Positions 35,506 through 43,949 of a stretch of 64,000 nt of DNA are shown here, piece by piece (position 1 is the stretch's first letter; each line of letters opens with the position of its first letter). Both the position numbers and the translations under genes were made by a program. The DNA lies in assembly GCF_000737325.1 (NCBI RefSeq), contig NZ_CP011125.1:7874001-7938000 (forward strand), written 5' to 3'. The notes under the pieces are model-generated. The model did not search any database and was not told the origin of the DNA. It saw nothing but the letters and a program-made list of their open reading frames with translations. This stretch comes from Sandaracinus amylolyticus. GTDB taxonomy: Bacteria; Myxococcota_A; Polyangia; Polyangiales; Sandaracinaceae.

Positions 35506-37179
35506 ATGACCGACTACATCTTCACCATGAAGGGCGTGACGAAGGTCCATCCGCCCGACAAGCGCATCGTCACGGACCTCTACCTGTCGTTCATCCCCGG
35601 CGCGAAGATCGGCGTCATCGGCCCGAACGGCATGGGCAAGTCGTCGCTCCTCCGCATCATGGCGGGCGAGGACAAGAACTTCACCGGCGAGGCGTGGATC
35701 CGTCCGGGCGCGACGGTCGGCTACGTGCCGCAGGAGCCGGACATCGGCCGCGATCGCCGTGTGATCGACGTCGTGCACGAGGCCGTGCAGCCGATGCGCG
35801 ACGCGCTCGCGAAGTTCGAAGAGATCTCGATGAAGCTCGGCGAGGTCTCGGACGACGACGAGATGCAGAAGCTGCTCGACGAGCAGGCGAAGCTGCAGGA
35901 CTTCATCGACGCGGGCGACGGCTGGAACCTCGACACGACGCTCGAGATCGCGATGGACGCGCTGCGTCTGCCGCCGGCCGAGGAGATCGTGAACCACCTC
36001 TCCGGCGGTGAGAAACGACGCGTCGCGCTCTGCCGCACGCTGCTGCAGAAGCCGGATCTGCTGCTCCTCGACGAGCCGACGAACCACCTCGACGCCGAGT
36101 CGGTCGCGTGGCTCGAGACGCACCTCCACGAGTACCCGGGCACGATCGTCTCGATCACCCACGACCGCTACTTCCTCGACAACGTCGCGGAGTGGATCCT
36201 CGAGCTCGATCGCGGCGAGGCCTATCCCTTCAAGGGCAACTACACCGGCTGGCTCGAGCAGAAGGAGAAGCGGCTCGAGGTCGAGGAGAAGCAGGACTCG
36301 GCGCGCAAGCGGAAGATCGCGCAGGAGCTCGAGTGGGTGCGCCAGTCGCCGAAGGCGCGACAGGCGAAGAGCAAGGCGCGCCTGCAGGCGTACGAGTCGC
36401 TGGTGAGCGAGGCGCAGAAGGCCAAGCGCACCGACAACGAGATCTTCATCCCGCCGGGCGAGCGCCTGGGCGACACGGTCATCGAGGCGAAGAACGTCAG
36501 CAAGTCGTTCGGCGATCGCCTGCTCTACGAGAACCTGTCGTTCCTGATCCCGAAGGGCGCGATCGTCGGCATCATCGGTCCGAACGGCGCCGGCAAGACG
36601 ACGCTCTTCCGGATGATCACCGGCCAGATGAAGCCCGACGCGGGCGAGATCAAGGTCGGCGACACCGTGAAGCTCATGTACGTCGATCAGTCGCGCGACG
36701 CGCTCGAGCCCGACAACACGGTCTTCAAGGAAGTCTCGAAGGGCCAGGACAAGATCGTCGTCGGCAAGACGGAGATCCCGTCGCGCGCGTACGTGGGTCT
36801 CTTCAACTTCAAGGGCGGCGATCAGCAGAAGATCGTGAAGACGCTCAGCGGCGGTGAGCGCAACCGCGTGCACCTCGCGAAGGTGCTCACGCAGGGCGGC
36901 AACGTGCTGCTGCTCGACGAGCCGACGAACGACCTCGACGTCGAGACGCTGCGCTCGCTCGAGGGCGCGCTGCTCGAGTGGCCGGGCGTCGCGCTGATCA
37001 CGTCGCACGATCGCTGGTTCCTCGACCGCATCGCGACGCACATCCTCGCGTTCGAGGGCGACTCGAACGTCGTGTGGTTCACGGGCACGTACCAGGACTA
37101 CGAGGCGGACCGGAAGAAGCGCCTCGGCGCCGAGGCGGACCGCCCGCACCGCATCAAGTACCGCAAGCTCACGCGCTGA
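35506..37179 (+). CDS. ettA: Energy-dependent translational throttle protein EttA
   Basis: A 557-residue ABC-F ATPase (Escherichia coli EttA has 555) that binds the ribosomal E site and gates the first peptide bond according to ATP/ADP. Two ABC domains are present: Walker A GPNGMGKSS and GPNGAGKTT, signatures LSGGEKRR and LSGGERNR, Walker B LLLLDEPTNHLDAES and LLLDEPTNDLDVET. The arm/P-site linker region (about 240-330) is Lys/Glu-rich. The start MTDYIFTMKGVTKVHPPDKRI is typical of EttA and separates it from Uup and resistance ABC-F proteins. It stands alone with its own terminator. Confidence 0.96.
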   Translation: MTDYIFTMKGVTKVHPPDKRIVTDLYLSFIPGAKIGVIGPNGMGKSSLLRIMAGEDKNFTGEAWIRPGATVGYVPQEPDIGRDRRVIDVVHEAVQPMRDALAKFEEISMKLGEVSDDDEMQKLLDEQAKLQDFIDAGDGWNLDTTLEIAMDALRLPPAEEIVNHLSGGEKRRVALCRTLLQKPDLLLLDEPTNHLDAESVAWLETHLHEYPGTIVSITHDRYFLDNVAEWILELDRGEAYPFKGNYTGWLEQKEKRLEVEEKQDSARKRKIAQELEWVRQSPKARQAKSKARLQAYESLVSEAQKAKRTDNEIFIPPGERLGDTVIEAKNVSKSFGDRLLYENLSFLIPKGAIVGIIGPNGAGKTTLFRMITGQMKPDAGEIKVGDTVKLMYVDQSRDALEPDNTVFKEVSKGQDKIVVGKTEIPSRAYVGLFNFKGGDQQKIVKTLSGGERNRVHLAKVLTQGGNVLLLDEPTNDLDVETLRSLEGALLEWPGVALITSHDRWFLDRIATHILAFEGDSNVVWFTGTYQDYEADRKKRLGAEADRPHRIKYRKLTR

Positions 37180-37203
37180 TCGCGCGCGTCGAGCGCGACA
37201 CGA

Positions 37204-37236
37204 CGAGGCCCGGCGAGACCTGCTCGCCGGGCCTCG
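37204..37236 (+). terminator. Rho-independent terminator of ettA
   Basis: A perfect 14-bp GC-rich stem (37204-37217 with 37223-37236) and a 5-base loop are followed by TTTCGTTTC. It begins 25 bases after the ettA stop. Confidence 0.92.
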
Positions 37237-37268
37237 TTTCGTTTCGCGCGGCGCGCTAGCGTCGCGTC

Positions 37269-37793
37269 ATGCGTCGCTTCGCTCCGTGGGTGTCGATGTT
37301 GGTGCTCGTGCTCTCGGGATGCGGCGGCGCGCCGAGCTACGCGGGATGGACCGAGGCGCGCGCGCAGGTCGCGACCGGCGGCGAGCGCGCTGCGAACGCG
37401 CTCGCGCTCGGTGCGTTGGTGTTCGTCGACGAGCGCGCGAGCGAGCCGTTCGCGGTGCTCGATGCGGATGGGCGGCTCCATCGGCGCGACTGCGAGCGTG
37501 TCATCGCGCAGGACGGCTCGGTGCGCGACGCGGCGAGCGAAGCGCTCGTGCTGCAGGTGACCATGGCGTGGGAAGGGGACGCGCACGTGGTCGACGCGGA
37601 CGGCGCGCTGCGCTTCCACGTCGTCGACGATCGGCTCATGCGCGCGGATCGCACCGGCGCTGCGGCGTTCGACGGCGACGTCATGCGCTTCGAGGGCAGC
37701 GGCGGGATCGCGCTGCGCGTCGAGGGCGCCGATGACGCCGCGCTGCGACGCACCGCGCTGCTGGTCGTCGCCGCGCTCTCGATGTGCGAGTGA
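37269..37793 (+). CDS. Small lipoprotein, function unknown
   Basis: A 174-residue predicted lipoprotein with signal ending MLVLVLSGC. The mature part is beta-rich with repeated ALxVxDxDGRLHR-like turns and no Cys apart from one near the middle and one close to the C-terminus. No family is recognised. It follows the ettA terminator, so it needs its own promoter in the ~30-base gap, and it ends facing the DUF1592 gene. Confidence 0.72.
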   Translation: MRRFAPWVSMLVLVLSGCGGAPSYAGWTEARAQVATGGERAANALALGALVFVDERASEPFAVLDADGRLHRRDCERVIAQDGSVRDAASEALVLQVTMAWEGDAHVVDADGALRFHVVDDRLMRADRTGAAAFDGDVMRFEGSGGIALRVEGADDAALRRTALLVVAALSMCE

Positions 37794-37922
37794 GCGCGGA
37801 TCGGCGCGCCGCGGCACGGGAGCGCGCGGCACGACGAATCCCACGAGCCCGCGAAGAGAAGGAGGTTGGTGGGAGGGCTCCTCGCGAGATCGTGGGGCTC
37901 GTCGCGCCGCGCGCGCTCCGAT

Positions 37923-39632
37923 CTAGCGACGGCTGGTGAAGTGCGCCGTGCCCGCGAGCGCGATCCAGTGATCGACGAAGCTGCCGCCGTCCTGCTCGAG
38001 CTCCGGGCGCGCGCTCGCGGCCATGCACGCCGCATCGTGGCGATCGATCGCGTAGGCGTGGCGCGCGACCCACGTCGCGATGCAGCCCTCGACCTCGGGG
38101 AGCTCGGCGAGGTGCGCCGCGATCGCCTCCGCGCCCTCGAACTCGATGTCGCCCGCGCTGACGTTCGTGAGCCGACCGCTGTCGTCGATCTCGAAGCGCC
38201 CTTCCGTCTCGCGACGGCGGCCCGCCGCATCGAGGTGCTCGAAGCCGAAGCCGATCGGATCCATCAGGCGATGGCAGCTGTTGCACGACTCGTTCGATGC
38301 GTGGAGCACCTCGTAGCGCTCGCGCGTGCTCACGCTGCCGACGTCGACCTCGGGCAGCGGGCCCACGGTGGGCGGCGGCGGCGGGATCTCCTGGCAGAGC
38401 AGGCGATCACGGATGAAGTGACCGCGGCGCGTCGGCGACGTGATCTCGGCGTTCGCCTGCACGCTGAGCCAGCCGCCCTGCGCGAGCAGGCCGATGCCCC
38501 AGCCCTCCGGGCGCTCCGCCGCGATCATGTCGCCGCCGCTCGCCGCGCCGAAGCCGTAGTAGCTCGCGAGCGTCGCGTCGACGTAGGTGCTCGGCGAGGT
38601 GAGCAGCTCGGCGACGCCGCCGCGCTCCTCGAGGATCACGTGATCGAAGTACGCGTCGAGCTCGCGGCGCATCGCGTCGCGCACCGCGGGCGTGAACCCG
38701 GGATAGAGCTCGACGTCCTTCGTGATGTTCGGCAGCGACGAGAGGCTCGCCCACTGCTCGAAGAAGCGCAGCGCGATGCGACGGAACGCCGGGCGCACCG
38801 CGCCCGCGTCGTCGAGCACCATCGAGCGCGCGACGTCGCGCACCACCGCGGGATCGTCGAGCTCGCCGCGCTCCGCGCGCGACAGCAGCGCGTCGTCCGG
38901 CGGCGCGCCGGTGTACGTGTACGCGAGCTCGGTCGCGATCTCCCAGCCCGCGAGCTGCGCGACTCCGTCGCCCGACACCGTGCCGAGCTCCGAGCGCCAC
39001 ACGACGTGCGGCGACTGCACCATCGCGATCGTCGCGGCGCGCACCCACGCCGGGAACCCCGCGGCCGGCACGATGCGACGGTACGCCTCGAGATAGCGGT
39101 TCAGCTCGGCGTCCGTCGGCGCGCGACGATAGAGCCGACGCGCGTACGTCGTGACGAAGTTGCGCGCGCACGCCTCGTCACCCGCGGTCGCGCAGGGCAG
39201 CATCGTCGAGAGGCGCGGCTGCGCGCTCACGACGTCGGCCACCGCGCGACCGGTCTCGAGCAGGCGGGACGCGTAGGTCTCGTTCACGCGAAGGCGATCG
39301 ACGTCGCCGGTGAAGCCGTCGCCGCTCGCGGCGTCGGGCGGCGTGGTCGGTCCGCTCCACGCGCTCGCGTCGAGCGAGAACACGGTGCGGATCGTCGTCT
39401 CGAGCTCCGACGCGGTCAGGCGCCGCACCACGCGCGGGCCGAGCTCGTCGCCGTCGGGGCATGCGGGCACGGGCTCGTTGGGGCGCGGATTGTTCGGATT
39501 TCCCGGGTTGTTCGGCCCGCCTGGACGCCCGCTGCCGCTCGGCCCGGCCGCGCCGTCGCCGAGGTTGCCGACGCATCCGACGCTCGCCATCGCGAGCGCG
39601 CCGATGATCACGATCGCCTGCACGAGCTTCAC
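37923..39632 (-). CDS. DUF1592-family secreted protein with c-type heme motif
   Basis: A 569-residue lipoprotein-like protein (signal ending ASVGC). The mature part starts with a Gly/Pro/Asn linker, then the DUF1587-DUF1592-DUF1595-DUF1588-DUF1585 series typical of Planctomycetota and myxobacteria: RVVRRLTASELETTIRTVF, LYRRAPTDAELNRYLE, YYGFG, RRGHFIRDRLLCQEIPPPP. ESCNSCHRLMDPIGFGFEHLDAAGR contains a CxxCH heme-c motif at about residue 447. The family is thought to be redox-related; no reaction is established. The GTG start, after GGGAGG, overlaps the stop of the DUF1552 gene. Confidence 0.9.
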   Translation of the reverse strand: MKLVQAIVIIGALAMASVGCVGNLGDGAAGPSGSGRPGGPNNPGNPNNPRPNEPVPACPDGDELGPRVVRRLTASELETTIRTVFSLDASAWSGPTTPPDAASGDGFTGDVDRLRVNETYASRLLETGRAVADVVSAQPRLSTMLPCATAGDEACARNFVTTYARRLYRRAPTDAELNRYLEAYRRIVPAAGFPAWVRAATIAMVQSPHVVWRSELGTVSGDGVAQLAGWEIATELAYTYTGAPPDDALLSRAERGELDDPAVVRDVARSMVLDDAGAVRPAFRRIALRFFEQWASLSSLPNITKDVELYPGFTPAVRDAMRRELDAYFDHVILEERGGVAELLTSPSTYVDATLASYYGFGAASGGDMIAAERPEGWGIGLLAQGGWLSVQANAEITSPTRRGHFIRDRLLCQEIPPPPPTVGPLPEVDVGSVSTRERYEVLHASNESCNSCHRLMDPIGFGFEHLDAAGRRRETEGRFEIDDSGRLTNVSAGDIEFEGAEAIAAHLAELPEVEGCIATWVARHAYAIDRHDAACMAASARPELEQDGGSFVDHWIALAGTAHFTSRR

Positions 39633-40939
39633 GACCGCACCTCCCGGAGCTCGTCGCCGCCGAAGTGACCGCTGTCCGCGTCGCTCACGCCGAACGCGCG
39701 GCACACCGCCTTCAGCACGTGCCGGTTGGTCGCGCCCGCGGCGTCGATGATCGCGTTCGTGCGCAGGCGCCCGCCGAGGCGCCCGATGATCATCGTCGGC
39801 ACGCCCATGCTCGAGTGCGACGACGGCAGGCACTCCGCCATCACCACGACGCACGTGTTCGAGAGCACCGTGTTGCCGCTCGGATCGAGCGGATCGGGCA
39901 CGTCGATCGCGGTGAGGAAGCGCGCGAGCTTCTCCATGTACCAGGCCTGGCAGCGTGCGAAGAGCGCCTGATCGCCGTGCGACGTGTTGTGGTGCGGCTG
40001 ACCGCCGTTGACCGGCACGAGCACGTTGCCGTCGGCCGAGCCCGCCTGCAGCGTCGCGACGCGCGTGAGGCCGCACGTCATCGCGCGCGCCATCACGTCG
40101 ACCTGCGCGTCGAAGATGTTCGAGAAGTGCTCGTCCTTGTACGCCTCGCGCGGGTTGCCCTGCAGCGCGCTGCGCAGACGCTCGACGCTCGCGAGCGATC
40201 CCGTCTCGCACGACACCGTGGTCGGCGGCGGCATCTCGCCGGTGCTGCGGAGCGCGCGCACCGACGCGAGGTGCTGCGCGATCTTCTCTTCCTCGCTCGG
40301 CAGCCCCGTGACGCGCGCGCCGAGATCGCCGAGCTCGGCCTCGGTGATCGCGAGCGCCTCGGCGTCGAGATCGACGGTCGGCTCCGTCGGGCCGGGATCG
40401 ACGGGACCGCCCGCGAAGAGGCGATCGTACGCGGCGACCGGCGAGGCCTCGTAGTCGACCGGGCCCTCGGGCGTGAAGAAGAGCGTGGAGCGCCCGTAGA
40501 GCTGGTAGAAGTCGTAGCTGTCCGCGGGGCGCACGCCGAGGTGGAGACTGCGCACCGGCGTCGGGCCCGACGCGTCGATGTGCGCGGCGACGACCTGATC
40601 GAGCGAGCGCACGCGCGGATCGGGCGAGAGGTAGTCGGGGACCGGCGCGCCCGTGAAGATGCTTCGGACTGCGAAGTGGTTGTCCGAGCCCTGCACGTTG
40701 AGGCCGCGCACGTACGTGATCTGATCGGCGAACGCGCGGAGCGGCTCGGTGACCAGCGATGTCGCGCCGACCGACGACGGCCAGAAGTGCGCCGGGTCCG
40801 AGCCGTTCATCATCGGCCACAGCACGAGGCGCAGCGGCGGATCGCCGGGACCTGCGAGCGCGCGCAGTCCGAACGACGTGAAGGGAGCGGCTGCGGCCGA
40901 GAGCGCGAGCCCCTGGAGGAAGCGGCGGCGTGCGAGCAT
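39629..40939 (-). CDS. DUF1552-family Tat-exported protein
   Basis: A 436-residue protein that begins MLARRRFLQGLALSAAAAP, a twin-arginine signal, then matches DUF1552: LRLVLWPMMNGSDPAHFWP, SLDQVVAAHI, SLHLGV, ERLRSALQGN, HHNTSHG, NTCVVVMAE. The family belongs to the alkaline-phosphatase-like/sulfatase-like fold group and almost always pairs with a DUF1592 gene, as here (4-base overlap). The pair may act as an exported enzyme and heme partner. The two genes read as one operon from a promoter in the gap at 40940-41061. Confidence 0.9.
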   Translation of the reverse strand: MLARRRFLQGLALSAAAAPFTSFGLRALAGPGDPPLRLVLWPMMNGSDPAHFWPSSVGATSLVTEPLRAFADQITYVRGLNVQGSDNHFAVRSIFTGAPVPDYLSPDPRVRSLDQVVAAHIDASGPTPVRSLHLGVRPADSYDFYQLYGRSTLFFTPEGPVDYEASPVAAYDRLFAGGPVDPGPTEPTVDLDAEALAITEAELGDLGARVTGLPSEEEKIAQHLASVRALRSTGEMPPPTTVSCETGSLASVERLRSALQGNPREAYKDEHFSNIFDAQVDVMARAMTCGLTRVATLQAGSADGNVLVPVNGGQPHHNTSHGDQALFARCQAWYMEKLARFLTAIDVPDPLDPSGNTVLSNTCVVVMAECLPSSHSSMGVPTMIIGRLGGRLRTNAIIDAAGATNRHVLKAVCRAFGVSDADSGHFGGDELREVRS

Positions 40940-41020
40940 GGCGTGCGGTCAGTGGCGGCCGCTCGCGCGCTTCGGGTCACGCGATTTTCGAGAAAAAGAT
41001 CGCGTGCTTGCGAGGAACGT

Positions 41021-41058
41021 GGAGCGCTCCGTGCGCCGCGTCGGAGCGCTCCGTGCGC
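41021..41058. promoter_or_regulatory. Tandem palindromes upstream of the DUF1552-DUF1592 operon
   Basis: The 16-base direct repeat GGAGCGCTCCGTGCGC occurs at 41021-41036 and 41043-41058, a 22-base period, or two helical turns. Each copy starts with the perfect 10-base palindrome GGAGCGCTCC. The pair lies about 80-120 bases upstream of the DUF1552 start, in the gap after the M19-like gene. Placement and phasing fit an operator for a dimeric regulator. Confidence 0.45.
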
Positions 41059-41061
41059 TGG

Positions 41062-43332
41062 CTATTCTCCTCGCAATTCCGCGGCTCTCGCCTCGGCGCG
41101 CTCCCACATGCGCAGGTAGCCCTCGGCCGAGCGGAAGAGCGGCGCGAGGTCCTCGTCGGTGACGCCGTCGTTGCGCGCGTCCTGGATCAGCTCGGGCATC
41201 AGCCCGATGTGCAGCATGCCCTCGGTGTCGAAGTCGACGTCGCGCTCGCCGAGGTGCGGCGGAGTGAACGTCACGTCGCCGCGGTACGACTCGAACGGGT
41301 ACTCGATGCCGTTCGCCTGCGGCGTGCTGCAGTCGCTGTCCTCGCCGAAGCGAGGGCGCGGTCCGCCGGCGAAGCCGTTGAGGTCGAAGCCGAAGCCCTC
41401 GGCGGGATAGCCGCCGTGCTCCTCGATCAGCGCGACGCGATCGCGCAGTCGATCGCCCATCGCGCCCGGACGGTCGGGCGCGCTGCAGCGTCCGAGGCCG
41501 GTCTTCGAGACACCGCCGAGCTCGTAGATCACGCCGCCGAACGTGTTCCCGTGGGTGCCCGCCGCGGGATAGTCGGCCTCGACCAGCATCTCGTACGCGC
41601 GCAGGAACGCGCGCCGCGGGAGGTGGTCGACCTCGATGATCATCCCGCGCGCGATGAGCTCGCCGATCAGCGTCTCGCCGAGCGCGGTGAGGCCGGCGCT
41701 CTGGCAGTAGTCGCCCTCGAGCGGAGGCTCCTGCAGGTTCGCGAGGAACGGGCGCAGCGTGCCGATCGGGTTCTCCGCGAAGCCGCTCATGTCGTTCGGC
41801 GGGGGCGCGAGGTAGTCCTCGCGCGGCATGTTGAGCCCGCCGAACACGACGTCGCCGTGATCGAACACCGAGTCCACCTCGGGGCAGTCGAGGACGAAGC
41901 TCGACCAGTGGCCGCTGTTCACGAAGCTGCCGATCTGTCCGACGCGTCGATCGCCGTCGCCCGCGGAGAACGCGTTGTCGAGCTTGTGGACCGGGAAGAT
42001 CGCGCGCACGCCGAGCTCGTGATAGCGGTCGAGCTCGGCGCGCACGTGCGCCTCGTCGCACGCGGGGAAGCCCTCGCGCGGCGCGAGGAAGCAGTCGAAG
42101 AGGTTCGAGACCTCGATGCCGAGGATCACGGCGAGCTTGCCCTCGTCGATCACGCGGCGCGCGTCCTCGGGCGTCGTCACGATGCGGAACCAGCCGCGCC
42201 CGGGACCGCCCGACTGCGCGTCGACGTAGCGCTCGAGCGCGTACGCCGCTTCGATCGAGCGCTCGGTCGCGACCATGTCGTTGCACGAGTAGCGAGTGGG
42301 CGACGCGCCGGGCAGGCCCGCCATGAACTCGCAGAGCACGGAGTTGCTCGTCGCGTGCTGCACGAAGAGGCGGAGGCCCGCCATCCACGCGCGCTCGAGC
42401 CAGCGGTAGTACATCGTCTGGTGGGTCGCGCTGCCCCAGGAATTCGGCCAGTCCGTGAACGTCGGATAGCCGTCGGTCGCGTGGTTCGCCTCGGGCGTCA
42501 TGCCGGTGATCAGCGCGGGCAGCAGCGCGTCGACGTCGAGATCGCCGAGGCCCGCGAACGCGAAGCCGATCAGATCGCGACGGCCGTCGACGCCGTGGAA
42601 GGGCTCGCAGCTCGGCAGCGCGTGCTCGACGCCGAGGCGATGGAACGGCGCGCCGTGGTACTGGCCGCCGCCGCCGAAGCCCGCGTTGCTGAAGAGGTGC
42701 CCGTGGGTCTCGACGATGCCGAACACGGCGCCGTCGTCCCAGCGCTGCGGATCGATCGTGCCCTCGGCATCGAGCGTGAGCTCGGGGAACTCGGTGCATC
42801 CGGTCGTCGGATAGAGCGCGATCACCGCGGCGCGCGCCTCGTCCTCGACGAGGCCGCGCGTGCCGAGGAAGCGGCCGGTCGCGTGGTGCACGAGCTGGAA
42901 GCGCTCGGCATCGTGGGGCGAGACCTGGAGATCCCACTCGGCGGGCGACTCGTACGTGTCGTCGACGAGCAGCACGTCGGACGTCAGCTCGGACGTGCGC
43001 GCGAGCGCGTCGTCCTGCGCGACGAGGTAGTGGCGCTCGGCGTCGAAGAAGAGGTACGTGCCGAGGTCGGCCGCGCGCATCGTGAAGCGCGCGCCCGCGT
43101 CCTGCGTGGTCGCAGCGAAGGTGAAGGTCTCGCCGTCCGGCGCGGCGACGAGCCAGCGCGTGTTGGTGCTGCCGGGCTCGGTCGCGTCCATCGCGTAGCA
43201 GCCGCTCGCGAACGAGTGGATGCCGTCGTGCTCGGGCGCGGGAGGGCGCTCGACGTGGGGCGGAGCCTCGTCGCAGGCGGACACCACGAGGGCGAAGAGC
43301 AAGAGGAGCGAAGCGCGCGGGAAGTGCTGCAC
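41062..43332 (-). CDS. M19 dipeptidase-like lipoprotein
   Basis: A 756-residue protein with a GTG start and signal ending FALVVSAC. Residues about 40-190 are a beta-rich domain (possibly trefoil-like). The rest follows the M19 renal-dipeptidase/amidohydrolase fold: FGIVETHGHLFSN, AVILGIEVSNLF (bridging Glu), YHELGVRAIFPVHKLDNAF, MIIEVDHLPRRAF (Asp-His) and GFGFDLNGF (final Asp). The usual HxD at the first site reads HGH, and a large insertion with GGGGQYHGAPFH follows it. Proper M19 enzymes cut dipeptides; the changed ligand makes the substrate uncertain. It stands as a single gene. Confidence 0.72.
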   Translation of the reverse strand: MQHFPRASLLLLFALVVSACDEAPPHVERPPAPEHDGIHSFASGCYAMDATEPGSTNTRWLVAAPDGETFTFAATTQDAGARFTMRAADLGTYLFFDAERHYLVAQDDALARTSELTSDVLLVDDTYESPAEWDLQVSPHDAERFQLVHHATGRFLGTRGLVEDEARAAVIALYPTTGCTEFPELTLDAEGTIDPQRWDDGAVFGIVETHGHLFSNAGFGGGGQYHGAPFHRLGVEHALPSCEPFHGVDGRRDLIGFAFAGLGDLDVDALLPALITGMTPEANHATDGYPTFTDWPNSWGSATHQTMYYRWLERAWMAGLRLFVQHATSNSVLCEFMAGLPGASPTRYSCNDMVATERSIEAAYALERYVDAQSGGPGRGWFRIVTTPEDARRVIDEGKLAVILGIEVSNLFDCFLAPREGFPACDEAHVRAELDRYHELGVRAIFPVHKLDNAFSAGDGDRRVGQIGSFVNSGHWSSFVLDCPEVDSVFDHGDVVFGGLNMPREDYLAPPPNDMSGFAENPIGTLRPFLANLQEPPLEGDYCQSAGLTALGETLIGELIARGMIIEVDHLPRRAFLRAYEMLVEADYPAAGTHGNTFGGVIYELGGVSKTGLGRCSAPDRPGAMGDRLRDRVALIEEHGGYPAEGFGFDLNGFAGGPRPRFGEDSDCSTPQANGIEYPFESYRGDVTFTPPHLGERDVDFDTEGMLHIGLMPELIQDARNDGVTDEDLAPLFRSAEGYLRMWERAEARAAELRGE

Positions 43333-43412
43333 GTGACGACGGTACTACGGTCGCCACGGAAAAGTGGACCGCGCTCGACGCGCGCCGGCGCGCACGGAAC
43401 ACTCGCGGCCGC

Positions 43413-43949
43413 ATGAAGCGGACGGTGATGGGGATCGTGCTCGCGGCGGCGCTCGCGGCGTGCGGAGGGAGCGCGGCCGAGACGACCGCGGGCGCGAGCA
43501 CGAACGAGCGCGCGAGCGCCGGGGGCGAGGGCTCGAGCGCGAACACGAGCGACGCGCCGATCGACGAGGTCGCGGCCGGCAACGTCGTCGACGTCGCGCA
43601 GGGCGATCCCGAGCTCGTCGCCGCGACGGGGCAGGCGCAGTCGACGCTCGACGAATTCATCGCGGCGCTCGGCGCGGTCGATCCGAGCGCGCGCGGGCAC
43701 GCGGTGAAGACGACGTTCCGCGACGGCGCGATCGGCGAGCACATGTGGGTCGGCCAGCTGCGCTGGGACGGCGAGCGCTTCCACGGCGTGCTCGACAACG
43801 ATCCCGTCGACGTGAGGAACGTGAGGCGCGGCGATGCCGTCGTGGTCGAGCGCGCGGACGTGGAGGACTGGCTCTACTTCGTGGGCCAGGAGATGCGCGG
43901 CGGGTTCACGGTGCGCGTGCTGATGGAGCGTCGGGCGCGCGGCGAGTGA
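43413..43949 (+). CDS. DUF2314 lipoprotein
   Basis: A 178-residue predicted lipoprotein (signal ending AAALAAC). A Ser/Thr/Gly linker precedes a DUF2314 domain from about residue 70: AQSTLDEFIAAL, VKTTFRDG, EHMWVGQLRWDGERFHGVLDNDP, GDAVVVERADVEDWLYFV and GGFTVRVL. The domain's role is unknown. It overlaps hrpB by 3 bases (TGATG), so the two are co-translated. Confidence 0.85.
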   Translation: MKRTVMGIVLAAALAACGGSAAETTAGASTNERASAGGEGSSANTSDAPIDEVAAGNVVDVAQGDPELVAATGQAQSTLDEFIAALGAVDPSARGHAVKTTFRDGAIGEHMWVGQLRWDGERFHGVLDNDPVDVRNVRRGDAVVVERADVEDWLYFVGQEMRGGFTVRVLMERRARGE

